DNA of 27,489 bases from Bondarzewia mesenterica (lineage: Eukaryota > Basidiomycota > Agaricomycetes > Russulales > Bondarzewiaceae): NCBI GenBank assembly GCA_004802705.1, contig SGPL01000445.1:1-27489 (forward strand). The letters run 5' to 3'. Under the pieces are notes generated by a model. That model saw nothing but the letters and a program-made list of their open reading frames with translations, had not been told where the DNA came from and ran no database searches. Every line of letters starts with the position of its first letter. The first letter of the stretch is position 1. Position numbers and translations under genes: made by a program. Shown one piece after another: positions 9,972 to 20,419 of this stretch.

Positions 9972-12052
9972 ATGTCTTCGAGTACAGAAACGCTATCAGG
10001 CGAGGGGTCGCCGTTACTCGCAAGGCGAGAGTCCAGCATAACCCACGAAGCCTTTCCCGAAGTGGAAATCTGTCGCCAGCCTGTTGGCGTGACTTTCGAG
10101 GTTATCGCGCTACTCAAACATTCTTACCCAGGTCTGTACATCTTCAACTCTCATCCTCGCTTCGAGACGACTCAAGCTTGTGATTACCTGGTAGTGATCT
10201 TGTCCTATGTTCTGCAAAACTCGATCCAGACAGTATCCGTTTTGATTGTTGGGCGTCTCGGACCAAATGACCTCTCTGTCGCCGCCTTCTCGCTCATGCT
10301 GGCATTTGTGGGCGAGTGTTCATTTCTTGAAATCAATATGCAAGTATGATCCCACGCCTTTGCTATTCAGGATGGAGTGTTGCTCTGGGTGGTACCACAG
10401 CTCTCGATACGTTGGGATCCCAGGCGTTCACCGGTAGCAAACATTCCACCGACTTGTCAATCCACTTTCAAAGATGCGTGGTCTTGCTGTGGATCACTTT
10501 CATCCCTGTCGGGATTTTTTGGGCCAATTCGGAAACCATTCTTCTGGCTCTCGGACAGGATAAGAGTCTGTCTCACGACACTCAGTGCTATCTTCGCATT
10601 CTTCTCCTTGGTGCGCCTGGTTATATCGCGTTTGAGAGTTTGAAGAAGTACCTTCAATGTCAAGGTCAGCAGCGGCCATCCTGATTCTCGTGGATGTGCT
10701 AAAAGTTCGCATAGGAATTATGACGATGTCAACTATCGTCCTTGCTATCGTTTTTCCCTTTAATCTTTTCCTAAATATCACATTTGTCCATTACACGCCA
10801 CTCCGACTTTGGGGATCCGCAGTCGCAGTATCTGTCTCCTACTGGCTTGCGTTTGTTCTCTTGGTGCTGTTCACGATATATAGTCCAACTCATGCACAGA
10901 ACAAGACTTGGGGAGGCCTACAATTACGTGCTGTGTTCGATGGGAGGAGCTGCATAACATTCATGAAGCTGGCTCTGCCAGGTATCCTCATGGTAGGGAC
11001 CGAATGGTACGGCTTCTTTCTCCCGACGCAATCACGTACGACTAATAGTTCGGCGTCAGGGCTGCTTTCGAGATCGTCGCTTTAGCTGCAGGACGACTAG
11101 GGCCTCTTGCACTCGCTGCGCAGTCTGTGATTATGACCACGGATCAAAGTACGGCGCATATTTCCCCAATGCGCTGTGTATTTTTTCTTTTCTGATGTAT
11201 CAACTTCTCCAGTTCTGAATACCATCCCCTTCGGCATTGGTAGGAATGTTTTTCTCCTGTTGCGCCCATGAATCTAACAGCTTGTCAAGGAGTGGCCGCT
11301 TCTGTGCGTGTTGGGAACCTGATCGGATCAAGAGACCCAGCTGGTGCCAAATTTGCAGGCCACATGTCTGCATTTCTAAGCGTTATCACTGGCTTCGTCG
11401 TGATGGTGGTCCTCATTCTTTCCAAAGACGTAATCAATTCTGAAGTGTAGTTCATGGGAAGAACATCCAATTTATCGATGTTCAATTTCCAGGTCTTTGG
11501 CTTTATCTTTAGTGATGAGGAAGAGGTTGTCCGACTAGTCAGTAAAGTCATGCCATTAGTGGCTTCCTTCCAGGTGCGTAGGAATATTAATGATCTCTTC
11601 GAACGCGGGAGTGATGGGTGTATATAGATCGCAGACGGTTTAGCAGGATCGTGTGGTGGTGTCCTACGTGGACAAGGTATGTCTCCGATGCTGGGTCTAT
11701 TCGACGTAGTGTCTGATACTGTTCTGTAGGCCGCCAACATTTGGGTGCATTGTTCAACATCATCGCTTACTACGTTTTAGCTCTTCCAATGGGAATTTGC
11801 TTGGCCTTCCGCTATGATTTAGGGTTGGAAGGCCTCTGGATCGGTGCATATTATCCTGTCTCATGTCTTCTTTGCCGGACAACTGAAATAAACGTTTGCA
11901 ATTCTTCAGGTCAGGTCGTAGCGCTCTTCATCGTTGGATTAGGAGAATACACTGTTGTTTGGTTCGGTACGGATTGGGAGAAAGAGGTTCAGAAAGGAAT
12001 CGACAGGAACGCACGAGAAGCAGTCAATCAGGGATATGCTATGTTTGAGTGA
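9972..12052 (+). CDS. MATE-family multidrug/organic cation antiporter
   Basis: Eleven exons: 9972-10131, 10195-10311, 10371-10664, 10715-11006, 11060-11148, 11213-11239, 11290-11429, 11493-11573, 11628-11676, 11730-11843, 11910-12052. All phases close to give 501 residues. Family blocks include [15 protein letters not shown] [38 protein letters not shown] followed by [17 protein letters not shown] and PMGICLAF. The family exports organic cations and drugs in exchange for H+ or Na+, with about 12 helices. The N terminus has EGSPLL (E11 to L16), an acidic dileucine motif that suggests vacuolar sorting. Intron 2 starts with GC (GCGAGT). Exon 6 is only 27 nt. No defect seen. Divergent from the agmatinase, so a role in agmatine or polyamine storage is possible but is inference. 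Confidence 0.92.
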
Positions 12053-14482
12053 ACCTTATCCTCTGGCAGTAACAATTTGTCTCTTGATGTCCTATTTGAC
12101 ACATGTGTATCTTCCACTGTTCCGTATCCATAGTGATCCTACCATTGTCCTAGAAAGGTTCTGTTTCGCTGAGCATTCGCAGGCGTCGATTAACACCTTG
12201 TTTCGCTGAGCATTGACCAGTACCTGGACATTGGACAACACATTTGGTTCGTATCTACCACCGTTACTGACTACTGGATAGCATGCGACAACGACGAGAA
12301 AATCTCAGCCGAAGGTCAACGGTACAAGCGGAATCCATATGAAGAACATTTGCCGATAGCAATGATAGCAGAGCGCACAGGATGCTACAGATGCATCGGG
12401 AACGAGTATCACGACTCGCCCATGCGGCGAGGGCTGATCACTCATTCTTGCCAGATAGATAGGTAAATCTGTCAGGTGAGTCCGGGCCCAGACATAGCGT
12501 CCACACTTAACTCTCCCCGGAACCAGAAGCTCACGAAACGCATCATCCACCCAACGGTCTGAACCTGCGCCTGTGTGCGTACGCGCAGACAATGGTCTGG
12601 GAAGTGTAAGAGCGGGGAGATACACCATCGAGTGATGTCCTTCTCCGAATTCCAATGCTTTAGATAGACTGCCATTCGATATCACTGCGGGGGCCCATTT
12701 CCAGATCAAGGAAATTGACACGCGATACCACGACCTTCTTCATCGTATCGGACCTGATCACGCACACAGGAGCCGTAGGATGTAGGTCCACACTAGATCA
12801 CTGTCGTTTAAGAATTCAGTCAGCGGAGGTCAAATTAAGTAGAGCACACCGAAACCATGACAGGCATCCTTTTCATCTGCTCCGCGAAATTTCAGACCAA
12901 CACAATCAGCGCTAGATAGGCGTCAACTGCCTGACATATGGAGACATCCTGCTAACAACGTTCTCAGGCCCGTGAGTTCTGTTTCAAGAACTAGGGGAAT
13001 AACCATCAAGCTCAAGAATACCACATGATGAGCTGACCGTATATCGCTAGGAACTCTGGAAGTCATGGAGTCATATAACCCCAGACACCGCTTCTGGACT
13101 GGAGTCGCTACGGATCTGAGACTCGTCCTAAACTCGTACCTGTCGGCTCAAGTACTGCTGCACTGAGAATATCAATGTGACGAGAAACGTGCTCATGAAC
13201 CAAACCGAATCCATCAAGCACAGCAATAGATCGCAGAAGGGCAGACCAATTTTGTCAAAGCTGCTCTCACATCGCTCTTCCCAAAATTCAAGAAGCTCGA
13301 CGGCCACCGAAGCCGAAGTAGTGACGAGGAGTACGAATGAAAAAGGGGAAAGCAGTTGGTCCACAGAACCTCAACTCGTGAATGAAATTGTGGTCCAGAG
13401 TGAAGCGAATACGGCATTCTAGAATAATGTGATCCGCACAAAGAGAAGAGGTCAGCGCTAAGCAGAAAATATCCCGCCATCCTCCGTGCGAGAATTTGCG
13501 CATTCCTGATTCAAAGGGAAATTCACCTAATTCTATGATTTCTATCCGCTGCAGCTGCGCGCGCCGCGCGGATCATCTCTGAGTTACGATTCCCGAATTA
13601 GGGAATCGTCCTGTTATCGCCTGTTACCTGAGGTTTCGCCTGGTTTCGCGCGGCCGATGTCAAGGCTGCGCATCCGCACTTTGAATTTACGCATGTCTCA
13701 TCTGCACTCTAATCAGGCTGCTAGTCAGGTCAGTAAATAGCATTCCGATAATCTACTTTCAAGACTCTGTGCAGGAATAGAGCAGACTCGTCACCGCATG
13801 TACTCATATTGTACTTCTATCAGCATTGGAGGACTCTGGTAAAGGTAAAAATACAGCGTCCGTTAGTGCCGTCCCAATATGCTGTTCCTTTCGATGCGGT
13901 CGCGGAGCCCCGCTTTGGCACTGGACCAGCTTAAATGACAGATCTCCACGGAAGGAGCCAGGATAGCCAGCGTGGAGGGTTGTAGACGCTCTTCTATGAT
14001 ATCACGTTTCCTGTCCACGGCACCGTTCATGGTGTTGGCATCATGTAAGTCTGTTGGTCACAAATAATCTATGCTGGCCGATGATTGTTCATCTCAACTT
14101 CTCTTTGTTGATGCAACGGGGATCTTCCTATTGATCTTGTACGCGTGCTTTCCTATTTGCTCGAAGTATCACTCAACTGATGTTTCTGAAACGCCGAAAC
14201 CGGTGTCGCGCTGTAAGCCAAAGTCGAACGCCTCATGATCGATGATCGATGATCAGTGACTTTTCACACTGCATATATCACCCAATTAGTAATTTTTATG
14301 ATGTATTTACCGTTGACGAGCGTGGCCAGGTCTGTTTAAGGAAGGTGTTGCTTATGTATCAGCGGTGCCAGGGGTATACTGATACTGCGTGATCTTGTAG
14401 TCTGTGACTAGGGTTCCCTTACCGTAATATATATTTTTATGTATGCAATATATGTGTGGATAACGGATAACGGAGTGTGAAT
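12053..14482. other. Long gene-free or decayed region
   Basis: No gene model holds. Open frames at 12305-12721 (-), 13128-13364 (-) and 13177-13422 (+) start with GTG, not ATG, and show no recognised domain; the second is hydrophobic. Visible structure: a 16-nt direct repeat (12162-12177 and 12199-12214), an 8-bp-arm hairpin (13587-13608), and a short tandem GATCGAT/GATGATC cluster near 14238-14252. The region may hold old, unrecognisable repeats. Confidence 0.5.
13587..13608. repeat. Short perfect hairpin
   Basis: Arms CGATTCCC and GGGAATCG around a 6-nt spacer, next to a CG-rich palindromic patch at about 13557-13572. Significance is unknown. Confidence 0.3.
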
Positions 14483-14570
14483 ATGCGCATCACAGGCCTC
14501 GTCGAGCGTTCTGACATCATCCTCAACAAGACCAGTGTCCAGCAGCTGGTCGAGCCAATTGGCACCATGG
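14483..14570 (+). other. Exon-like fragment, unrecognised
   Basis: An ATG-led 29-codon open stretch (starts MRITGLVERS, ends EPIGTM) with an upstream in-frame stop and a good GTACGT donor directly after it. A CCCAG acceptor follows at about 14620, but reading on from it meets a stop after 15 codons. This could be the remains of a gene start or chance. I do not recognise the sequence. Confidence 0.2.
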
Positions 14571-16307
14571 TACGTGCACTCCACACACTATTATTATCAT
14601 CCTTTCATCTTATTCGCCCAGCTCGCTCTCACTAGCCCATCCCCATCATTTGAACATGGCGCGCGGTAATGGCGGTGGTGGGCGCTCGCACTCACGCACC
14701 TTGTCCATGCCCGCCGTTTTGAGAATGGTGGGCTTTGCACTTGCGCACCGCGTTCTCAGCGCCATCTCAATACCGCGAGTCGCGCGCCACGTTCCTAGCC
14801 CACCATTTCCACGCTGTGCATTATGTCCATAGCCCGTCGTTTNAACATGGCTGGAGCGAAACGCCGCACTNGAAACCAGGTCCCGCAGTATCCCTCGAAC
14901 ACCTCNCATCGGTCGCTGTGAAATAGGCACTCCATTNGGTATGTCTCACGGTATGTTATCTACATGCCAGACANAGCTGATCACACCCACGCCCNCACAG
15001 ACTATGCCAATNAGCCAAGAAATGACGAGCAGCCTCGATGTGCGCCACCTCGACTCTGCGTNTGACCTTGAGCCNTCTGGTGCNCGGGGCCAGGACACTT
15101 TACGCCCTTTGACGCTTCCCGGNGTAGGTCNAGAGATGGAGTTCTCAAGCACAGATCTTTTCACGCCCGACCTCTGGCNCACGATCGCAAAGCAATCTCC
15201 AGTCCAATGTCGCTGCCGATGGAGATCNACCNGCAAGCGGAAAATGCGCATCCTCTCCATCCCTTGCTTTCAACCAATCCTCTCCCGCTTCCTCCCTTTC
15301 CCCTTCCCCGCCCCTGGCATCTACATTGTGCACNAACTTACTGGCNTGCCNTGCAACCAAACTTGACTGATGTCCTTTCATTGTTTTGCCCATCTTTGAA
15401 CCTGCCATCGGCATTCACAGCCTTTGGTATGCTGGCCGTGTCCTGTCCTCTTTCNTCTCATTTAAGTAACTCACATAGGTAACTCATATTAAATCACCAG
15501 GCAATGGTCCGAACAGTACTATTTCTACGGAGACTTGCCCCAGAGTATGCTACAATTATTGGGTAGTCGATTTGCCCTCCAACTATGACAACGCGTATTT
15601 TGAAGTCTGATATGTTTGAATGTACGATGCGTCGTCTTCGGACAGCGGTTCATCTTTCAGTGGGGACTCGGCAGGGCGCTCGGCGAGGCATCATCTCNGA
15701 GTGCTACTTCATCTGCTGGCGGCACTGCCTCTTCATTAGTTTGGGGGACACAAGNAACTTTGTGCTTTGGGAGTTGCNGGTTCGTAGTTCCATTTCCAGT
15801 CTTGATTCATCAAACTTGCGCTGATGGCCTTCTATCATGTCTTTTGGTACGGGCAGCATCCTTGTCAATTACTACCGCAAGAATGATGNTCAACCTCGCA
15901 TGTGCATCGCGAGGAGATTGTAGGCCAGGGCAAGTAAGAATATGGTGGACTGGCCTTGTTGCCGCGCCGCGCTCATGCCTACGTTTTCAACCTTCGGAGG
16001 AATCACTGATGGCATACGTAACAAGGCCATCTTCGCNAACCTCCAATGATTGCATCACTTCTANGTGCGTTTTGTGTTTCAAAGTTGGTTGCACTGATAT
16101 CTGATTGTTGGTGTGTCCAATTCACAGTCTAGCACGATATCCTTTAGAATGTTTTTGGGACAGTACACCAGTGGTAACATAGCAATTATGTGGCATTCAG
16201 GATCTTCCGATAGAACTGTATAGTACCAGGTCAATATACTCCGCCGCTGCCGACTTTCATCCTGTTCTGACTCTTCATCCNGTTCTAACTCTCCGTCCCA
16301 TTCTGAA
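14571..16307 (+). other. N-rich region with coding-like pieces, no gene model
   Basis: From 14941 to 15366 the + strand is open for 141 codons (starts MSHGMLSTC) and contains plausible protein such as TSSLDVRHLDSA and MEFSSTDLFTPDLW; from about 15200 a neighbouring frame looks better, rich in Ser and Pro. Near 15500-15600 another piece (VVDLPSNYDNAYFEV) is followed by two TGA codons in a row of otherwise sensible sequence. The many N calls may hide indels. Two 20-nt copies of a motif ending TTTGAACATGGC or TTTNAACATGGC lie near 14648 and 14840. It may be a decayed gene upstream of the alpha-kinase gene. Confidence 0.3.
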
Positions 16308-18938
16308 ATGGTGACCTGCAAAACTTGTGCTAAAACTTTCTTGAGGGGTCCCAGTGATTGCGCAGGTCTGTGCCTTAAGTGTTATAGTATTAGCAAGGAG
16401 GTCGACGAATACCAAAAGGGCGTGATCAAGGTATTTATATTGACTGCAGTTTGCATATGCATAAACTGATGTCACTTGCCAACAGAACAAGACACAATGT
16501 CAAAGCTGTAGAGTTGTGTATGCCGAAATTCCTGGTGCTTTATGTGCAGCGTGTTTTTTATTTTGGAGTAAGTGCTGACACNTCCTTTATAACTTATTAT
16601 CTGACCAATTTCTGCATCAGAGGATGAAAACATGGTTCCGTCATCTCTACTTCAGCGAGAGGGCNTTTCTGCGCAACTTTACCCTCCCAAGCCTTCTGTC
16701 ACNGATGTCGCATTGAATTTGAATGTGACAACGGCATCACAGCTCCTTGTACNTGTACAGGAGCACCAGGAAATGGCATCACATATACGCTTGAGCCAGC
16801 CTCCAGCGCGCCAACAGAATTCATCCCTCAAGAGCGTGTCATTGATCGTCAAAGAGCGTAAAGATAAAAAGAAGGCGAATGAGGCCATGAGCANGGGTAA
16901 TGCTGTNAGATTTGTTGTAGGACTTTGGGAGCTGCCGCCTCGGAGTGACGTGAGCAAAAAAATGACACCGGTAAGCATTATTCGGAGTTCGAGTTCTAGT
17001 TGCTGAATTGCCTGCGATAATCAAGGTAACCACTATCAACATCCGCTCAGAGCCCTTCTCTGCTGNTACTCCAGCGATGGCTGCCTTAACTGCAATGCTT
17101 GATGCAATAGAACCACGACTACGAGATATTCGTCCTCGCGCTGAGTGATTNGATTGGTACGCATTAATGTTAAGTTTTTACGATGGCTACTGACATTTAT
17201 TTACTAGGTCCTTGATCACAATTTTTGGACATGAGACAGCTANGAAGTCCTGGACTGTTGATCAAAGTCTCGCGAAGAGTGGCACCGTCAGAGAGCTTTT
17301 CACGAAGTTTTCTAAATATCAGTGGTGTTCGCAGGCATCTTTGAAGGCTCGGACCATTGACCTTCNCTACGTCTATTATCGCGATGAAGTTGTGAGTAAT
17401 ATAATATCTATATTTTGCTTTCTTTCAGATTGATGTTCNCCTCAGCTTAACGAATATGAGNACGATGATGAAGAAAGCCTAGATTCTGTCAAGCCTACGT
17501 CTAAGCGACAGAAAACAGGATGCAATCAGTCCACATCCAAGGCAGCCACATCATCACGCTCACAGTCTGTGCGGCCATNATTACGACCATCTGCANNGCC
17601 NTCACTGTGACCATCAGTACGCCNATCTGTGCGGCCATCGCTACGGCCATTCACACAGCCAGCATCACTGCCATCTGCATCACAATCATCAAACCGATTA
17701 TCGACTACTCTTTCAAGCACNTTTGTGCGGCAAGTCTTCTTCTCTCGACGATCTAGCATGCGGGCTTGCACTTTCAACAAGATCACTGGCTNGTATCAGG
17801 CAGACGGAAGCGTCAAACCTTTTNGTGATTGGAGTAAGGCTTTGCCTATCAAAATTGCCACAGACATAGAGGACGGCCGAGCAATGTGGGAGGCAGCTGA
17901 TTCANGGTGGCATGAGACTGGTCTCTTGGGAATTGGATCTACCAAAATAGGAGTTTACGTGAGTTCTCACCTTCATCTCTTCTGATCATCTCTACTGACA
18001 GTCTATCAATTTAGGCTAGAATCAGCGATATTGAGTATGCTATCGTTCAGGCTAAAGACAACAACTATTCTGNGAGCGCAAACACCGAATATCTGCAAGC
18101 TGAATTTATGGTCTTGTTACGATGCTATAAATTCAAGGAAGCATTCGACAAATACATTCAATCATGTGGTGTAACGCCGTTCAGTGAGTGCCAACTCAAT
18201 TGTGATTGCATAGGCCACTCNGACGCGACTGACCGAGATCAATCTCACTAGGCTTCTATTTTAATTGTACAGGCNCTTTCCTGGGGGAATTGCAAGATCA
18301 CGATGNTCTACTGCCGTTTGCTTATTTCATGGCCACGCCTTTACTGCCATGTGGACCATCTGATGGAAAGATGCTCAAGTTTACTGGCAGTCTTGAAATG
18401 GGATCCGCAAATGATNATTTGACGCAGCAGATTCATGCTTTCGTGCATTTTAGTTACGTATATTCCAAAAAATCTATGATATTCTCNGACCTTCAAGGTA
18501 TAGTCACGATTGCTTGAACAATGAATGTGTACTCAGACGGTAGCTATCCAAACAGGGTTCTTTNATCGNGGAGGCAATATGTGTCTTATTGATTCACAAG
18601 CGCATACGTCAGTTCATTTGCAATCTTGTTTTTTATCTCTGTGCTGATGACACGGTTATAGGACCTCTCCAAAGTGCTTGACCTATTNGGACCATGGCTT
18701 GCACGGCATCAAGAACTTTGAAGATCAGCATTTGGGTATCGATTGCAAGCACAACTTTTTCTGTCGAAGGTTGCAACTCGCTGAATTGGATGTTGATGAT
18801 GAAAACGCAAGCCCGGGTGAACAGCAGCAGAATGAAGGAGACNGCAAGAATATTGATTNAATTNCAGAAGATANTGACGATGAAGATATGGGCAAAGTAG
18901 CGGCTAAGAAACGCAGATGGCACGACGTTGTATTGTAA
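16308..18938 (+). pseudogene. Alpha-type protein kinase with zinc-ribbon N terminus, one in-frame stop
   Basis: Ten exons: 16308-16430, 16486-16567, 16621-16970, 17026-17144, 17208-17391, 17446-17958, 18015-18183, 18273-18497, 18556-18607, 18662-18938, giving 697 codons. N terminus: two Cys clusters, CKTC...CLKC and CQSC...CAAC, as in fungal alpha-kinases I recall. The kinase domain lies about residues 350-650: HFSYVYSKK followed by DLQG (about 586-589), LIDSQAHT for the usual DPQ-H block with D601 kept and P changed to S, then YxDHG and C634/C640 of the zinc site. The tail is acidic, then basic. A TGA at 17608-17610 interrupts an RPS-type tandem repeat where neighbouring units have CGA or CGG, so it is probably a C-to-T change. 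The intron after 17144 uses a weak GTGATT donor. N calls are frequent. An active copy with a base-call error is the alternative. Confidence 0.78.
17570..17655 (+). repeat. Coding tandem repeat (Arg-Pro-Ser type)
   Basis: Imperfect CGN-CCA-TCN units inside exon 6 of the alpha-kinase gene give a basic, proline-rich linker. The premature TGA of that gene occupies an Arg codon position here. Confidence 0.55.
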
Positions 18939-19086
18939 TCAGAACAATATGTTCAATCGTAGTATCATTGTATCGAAACGAGTAGCTCAGTCCGCACACN
19001 AAGTACGGCCATTTGAGCTCCAACTATAANGTATAANGCGCACTGCACCTTTTGCGAGAATACTCTTTCATCCTGTCCTCAAGTCG

Positions 19087-19624
19087 ATGCAGCACAATCA
19101 AAATCCTAAAGGAAAAAACCAACATGGAAACTGTGGTATGTTTTTCTTGCCCGTAAATTAATTATTTTCATAACTGACATAGCTAAAGCCAGAATTGATG
19201 ATGAAAAACTCGTAGAAGCACTGAGAACGTATCATCGTGAGCTCATCACAAATAATGAGACTATCGCTGCTAGACTACAACATGAGCATNGTTATAAAAT
19301 GAGGTATGACACATTGATTTTCTAGTATCGCTCTGGGCTGATAGACAATTTTGAAGTGCACGAACAGTCAGACGGCNTCNCAAGGAGCTGGGCCTTGATT
19401 CTAGTAGCACTACNTCAAAGACTATGGATCACGTTGTAGNGGAATAGTTAGTACTGAAGCAGTTGGANAAGGATCNCGCCAAGCATCAAGGGGTCCATAC
19501 AATTCAGCAGAAGGTCGCATTTAATGAGGGCATTCATATCAAACGGTATGTGGTTCGCTCCAATGCTCTCATACTATACTCACATACTCATTTTACTCGC
19601 TCAAGGGACTTGGTTTCTGCAATC
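19087..19624 (+). pseudogene. 5' fragment of a fungal integrase-like gene
   Basis: Exons 19087-19135, 19183-19303, 19357-19545 and 19606-19624 join in phase. The protein resembles the N terminus of basidiomycete proteins with an integrase core: KLVEALRTYHRELIT, then MSARTVRR-x-x-KELGL (a helix-turn-helix-like DNA-binding part), KDxAKHQGVHTIQQK and the start of RDLVS. A TAG at 19445-19447 stands where I expect Gln (CAG) before LVL. The gene then stops abruptly at 19624, where a fold-back element begins; the integrase core is not found on the far side. It begins 148 bp after the alpha-kinase stop on the same strand. The family assignment is from memory. Confidence 0.65.
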
Positions 19625-19832
19625 ACATCAGGAAAACTACAAAATAACTTTTGTACTTATGACACTTTATGAGCTTATTTGTAACCAATTTGTAACTTAC
19701 TCACTTGTTCAAGCTTGCTGATAGAGACCNGTCTAGCTTAGCTTGTTACTTTTGTAGCTTCTGGGGCTCTCAAGATCTCAAGTTGCACAAGTAGAGAGCG
19801 GGTGGATTACAAAGTAAGATTGCATAATCCAT

Positions 19833-19930
19833 AAAAGGAATATCANGTTCTTGNCCAACTGGGGGTTTGAACCTGGCATCTCACAAGCACAGCCACTGCA
19901 ACATGTCGTGATACTCTTGCCCATTGCACC
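19833..19930 (-). ncRNA. tRNA-like Pol III module (SINE head), left arm
   Basis: Minus strand: A box GGTGCAATGGG at 19930-19920, B box GGTTCAAACCC at 19873-19863, and a TTTT stop at 19836-19833. Box spacing is 46 nt. The T-arm stem is degenerate and no full cloverleaf forms, so it is a tRNA relic and not a tRNA gene. Confidence 0.5.
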
Positions 19931-20211
19931 ACATGTGCTATATTTATGTATGAAATAATATAATTATATACACTCTCTTTCGACTTTTTTCCACTCTTCA
20001 ATTAGACTGGATTCATTTTCTCTTCATGCATTTCTTATGCACAAACATGTATCAAATATGTTAGAGAGACTGTAAATATTATCTTCTGATACATGTTTAT
20101 GCATAAGAAATGCATGAAAAGAGAAAATGAATCCAGTCTAATTGAAGAGTGGAAAAAGTCGAAAGAGAGTGTATATAATTATATTATTTCATATATAAAT
20201 ATAGCATATGC

Positions 20212-20309
20212 GGTGCAATGGGCAAGAGTGTCACGACATGTTGTAGTGGCTGTGCTTGTGAGATGCCAGGTTCAAACCCCCAATTGGGCAAGAACCTAAT
20301 ATTCCTTTT
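20212..20309 (+). ncRNA. tRNA-like Pol III module (SINE head), right arm
   Basis: A box GGTGCAATGGG at 20212-20222, B box GGTTCAAACCC at 20269-20279 and TTTT at 20306-20309. It mirrors the left arm, so the two modules would be transcribed away from the central loop. It differs from the left copy at a few positions in the region between the boxes. Confidence 0.5.
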
Positions 20310-20419
20310 ACNGATTATGCAATCTTACTTTGTAATCCACCCGCTCTCTACTTGTGCAACTTGAGATCTTGAGAGCCCCAGAAGCTACGAAGTAACAAGC
20401 TCAGCTAGACAGGTCTCTA

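Noticed and set aside
12305..12721. 138-codon minus-strand ORF downstream of the MATE gene
   Set aside because: It opens with GTG, has no recognised domain and no convincing splice partner.
13128..13364. Hydrophobic minus-strand ORF resembling a membrane segment
   Set aside because: No ATG start, short, and the opposite strand is open as well; hydrophobicity alone is weak evidence.
16079..16321. 80-codon minus-strand ORF with an acidic start
   Set aside because: It overlaps the start of the alpha-kinase gene, and the acidic run is the complement of Ser codons just upstream of its ATG.
19833..20309. True tRNA genes in the fold-back arms
   Set aside because: A and B boxes are good, but the T stem does not pair and no acceptor stem or anticodon arm can be built.
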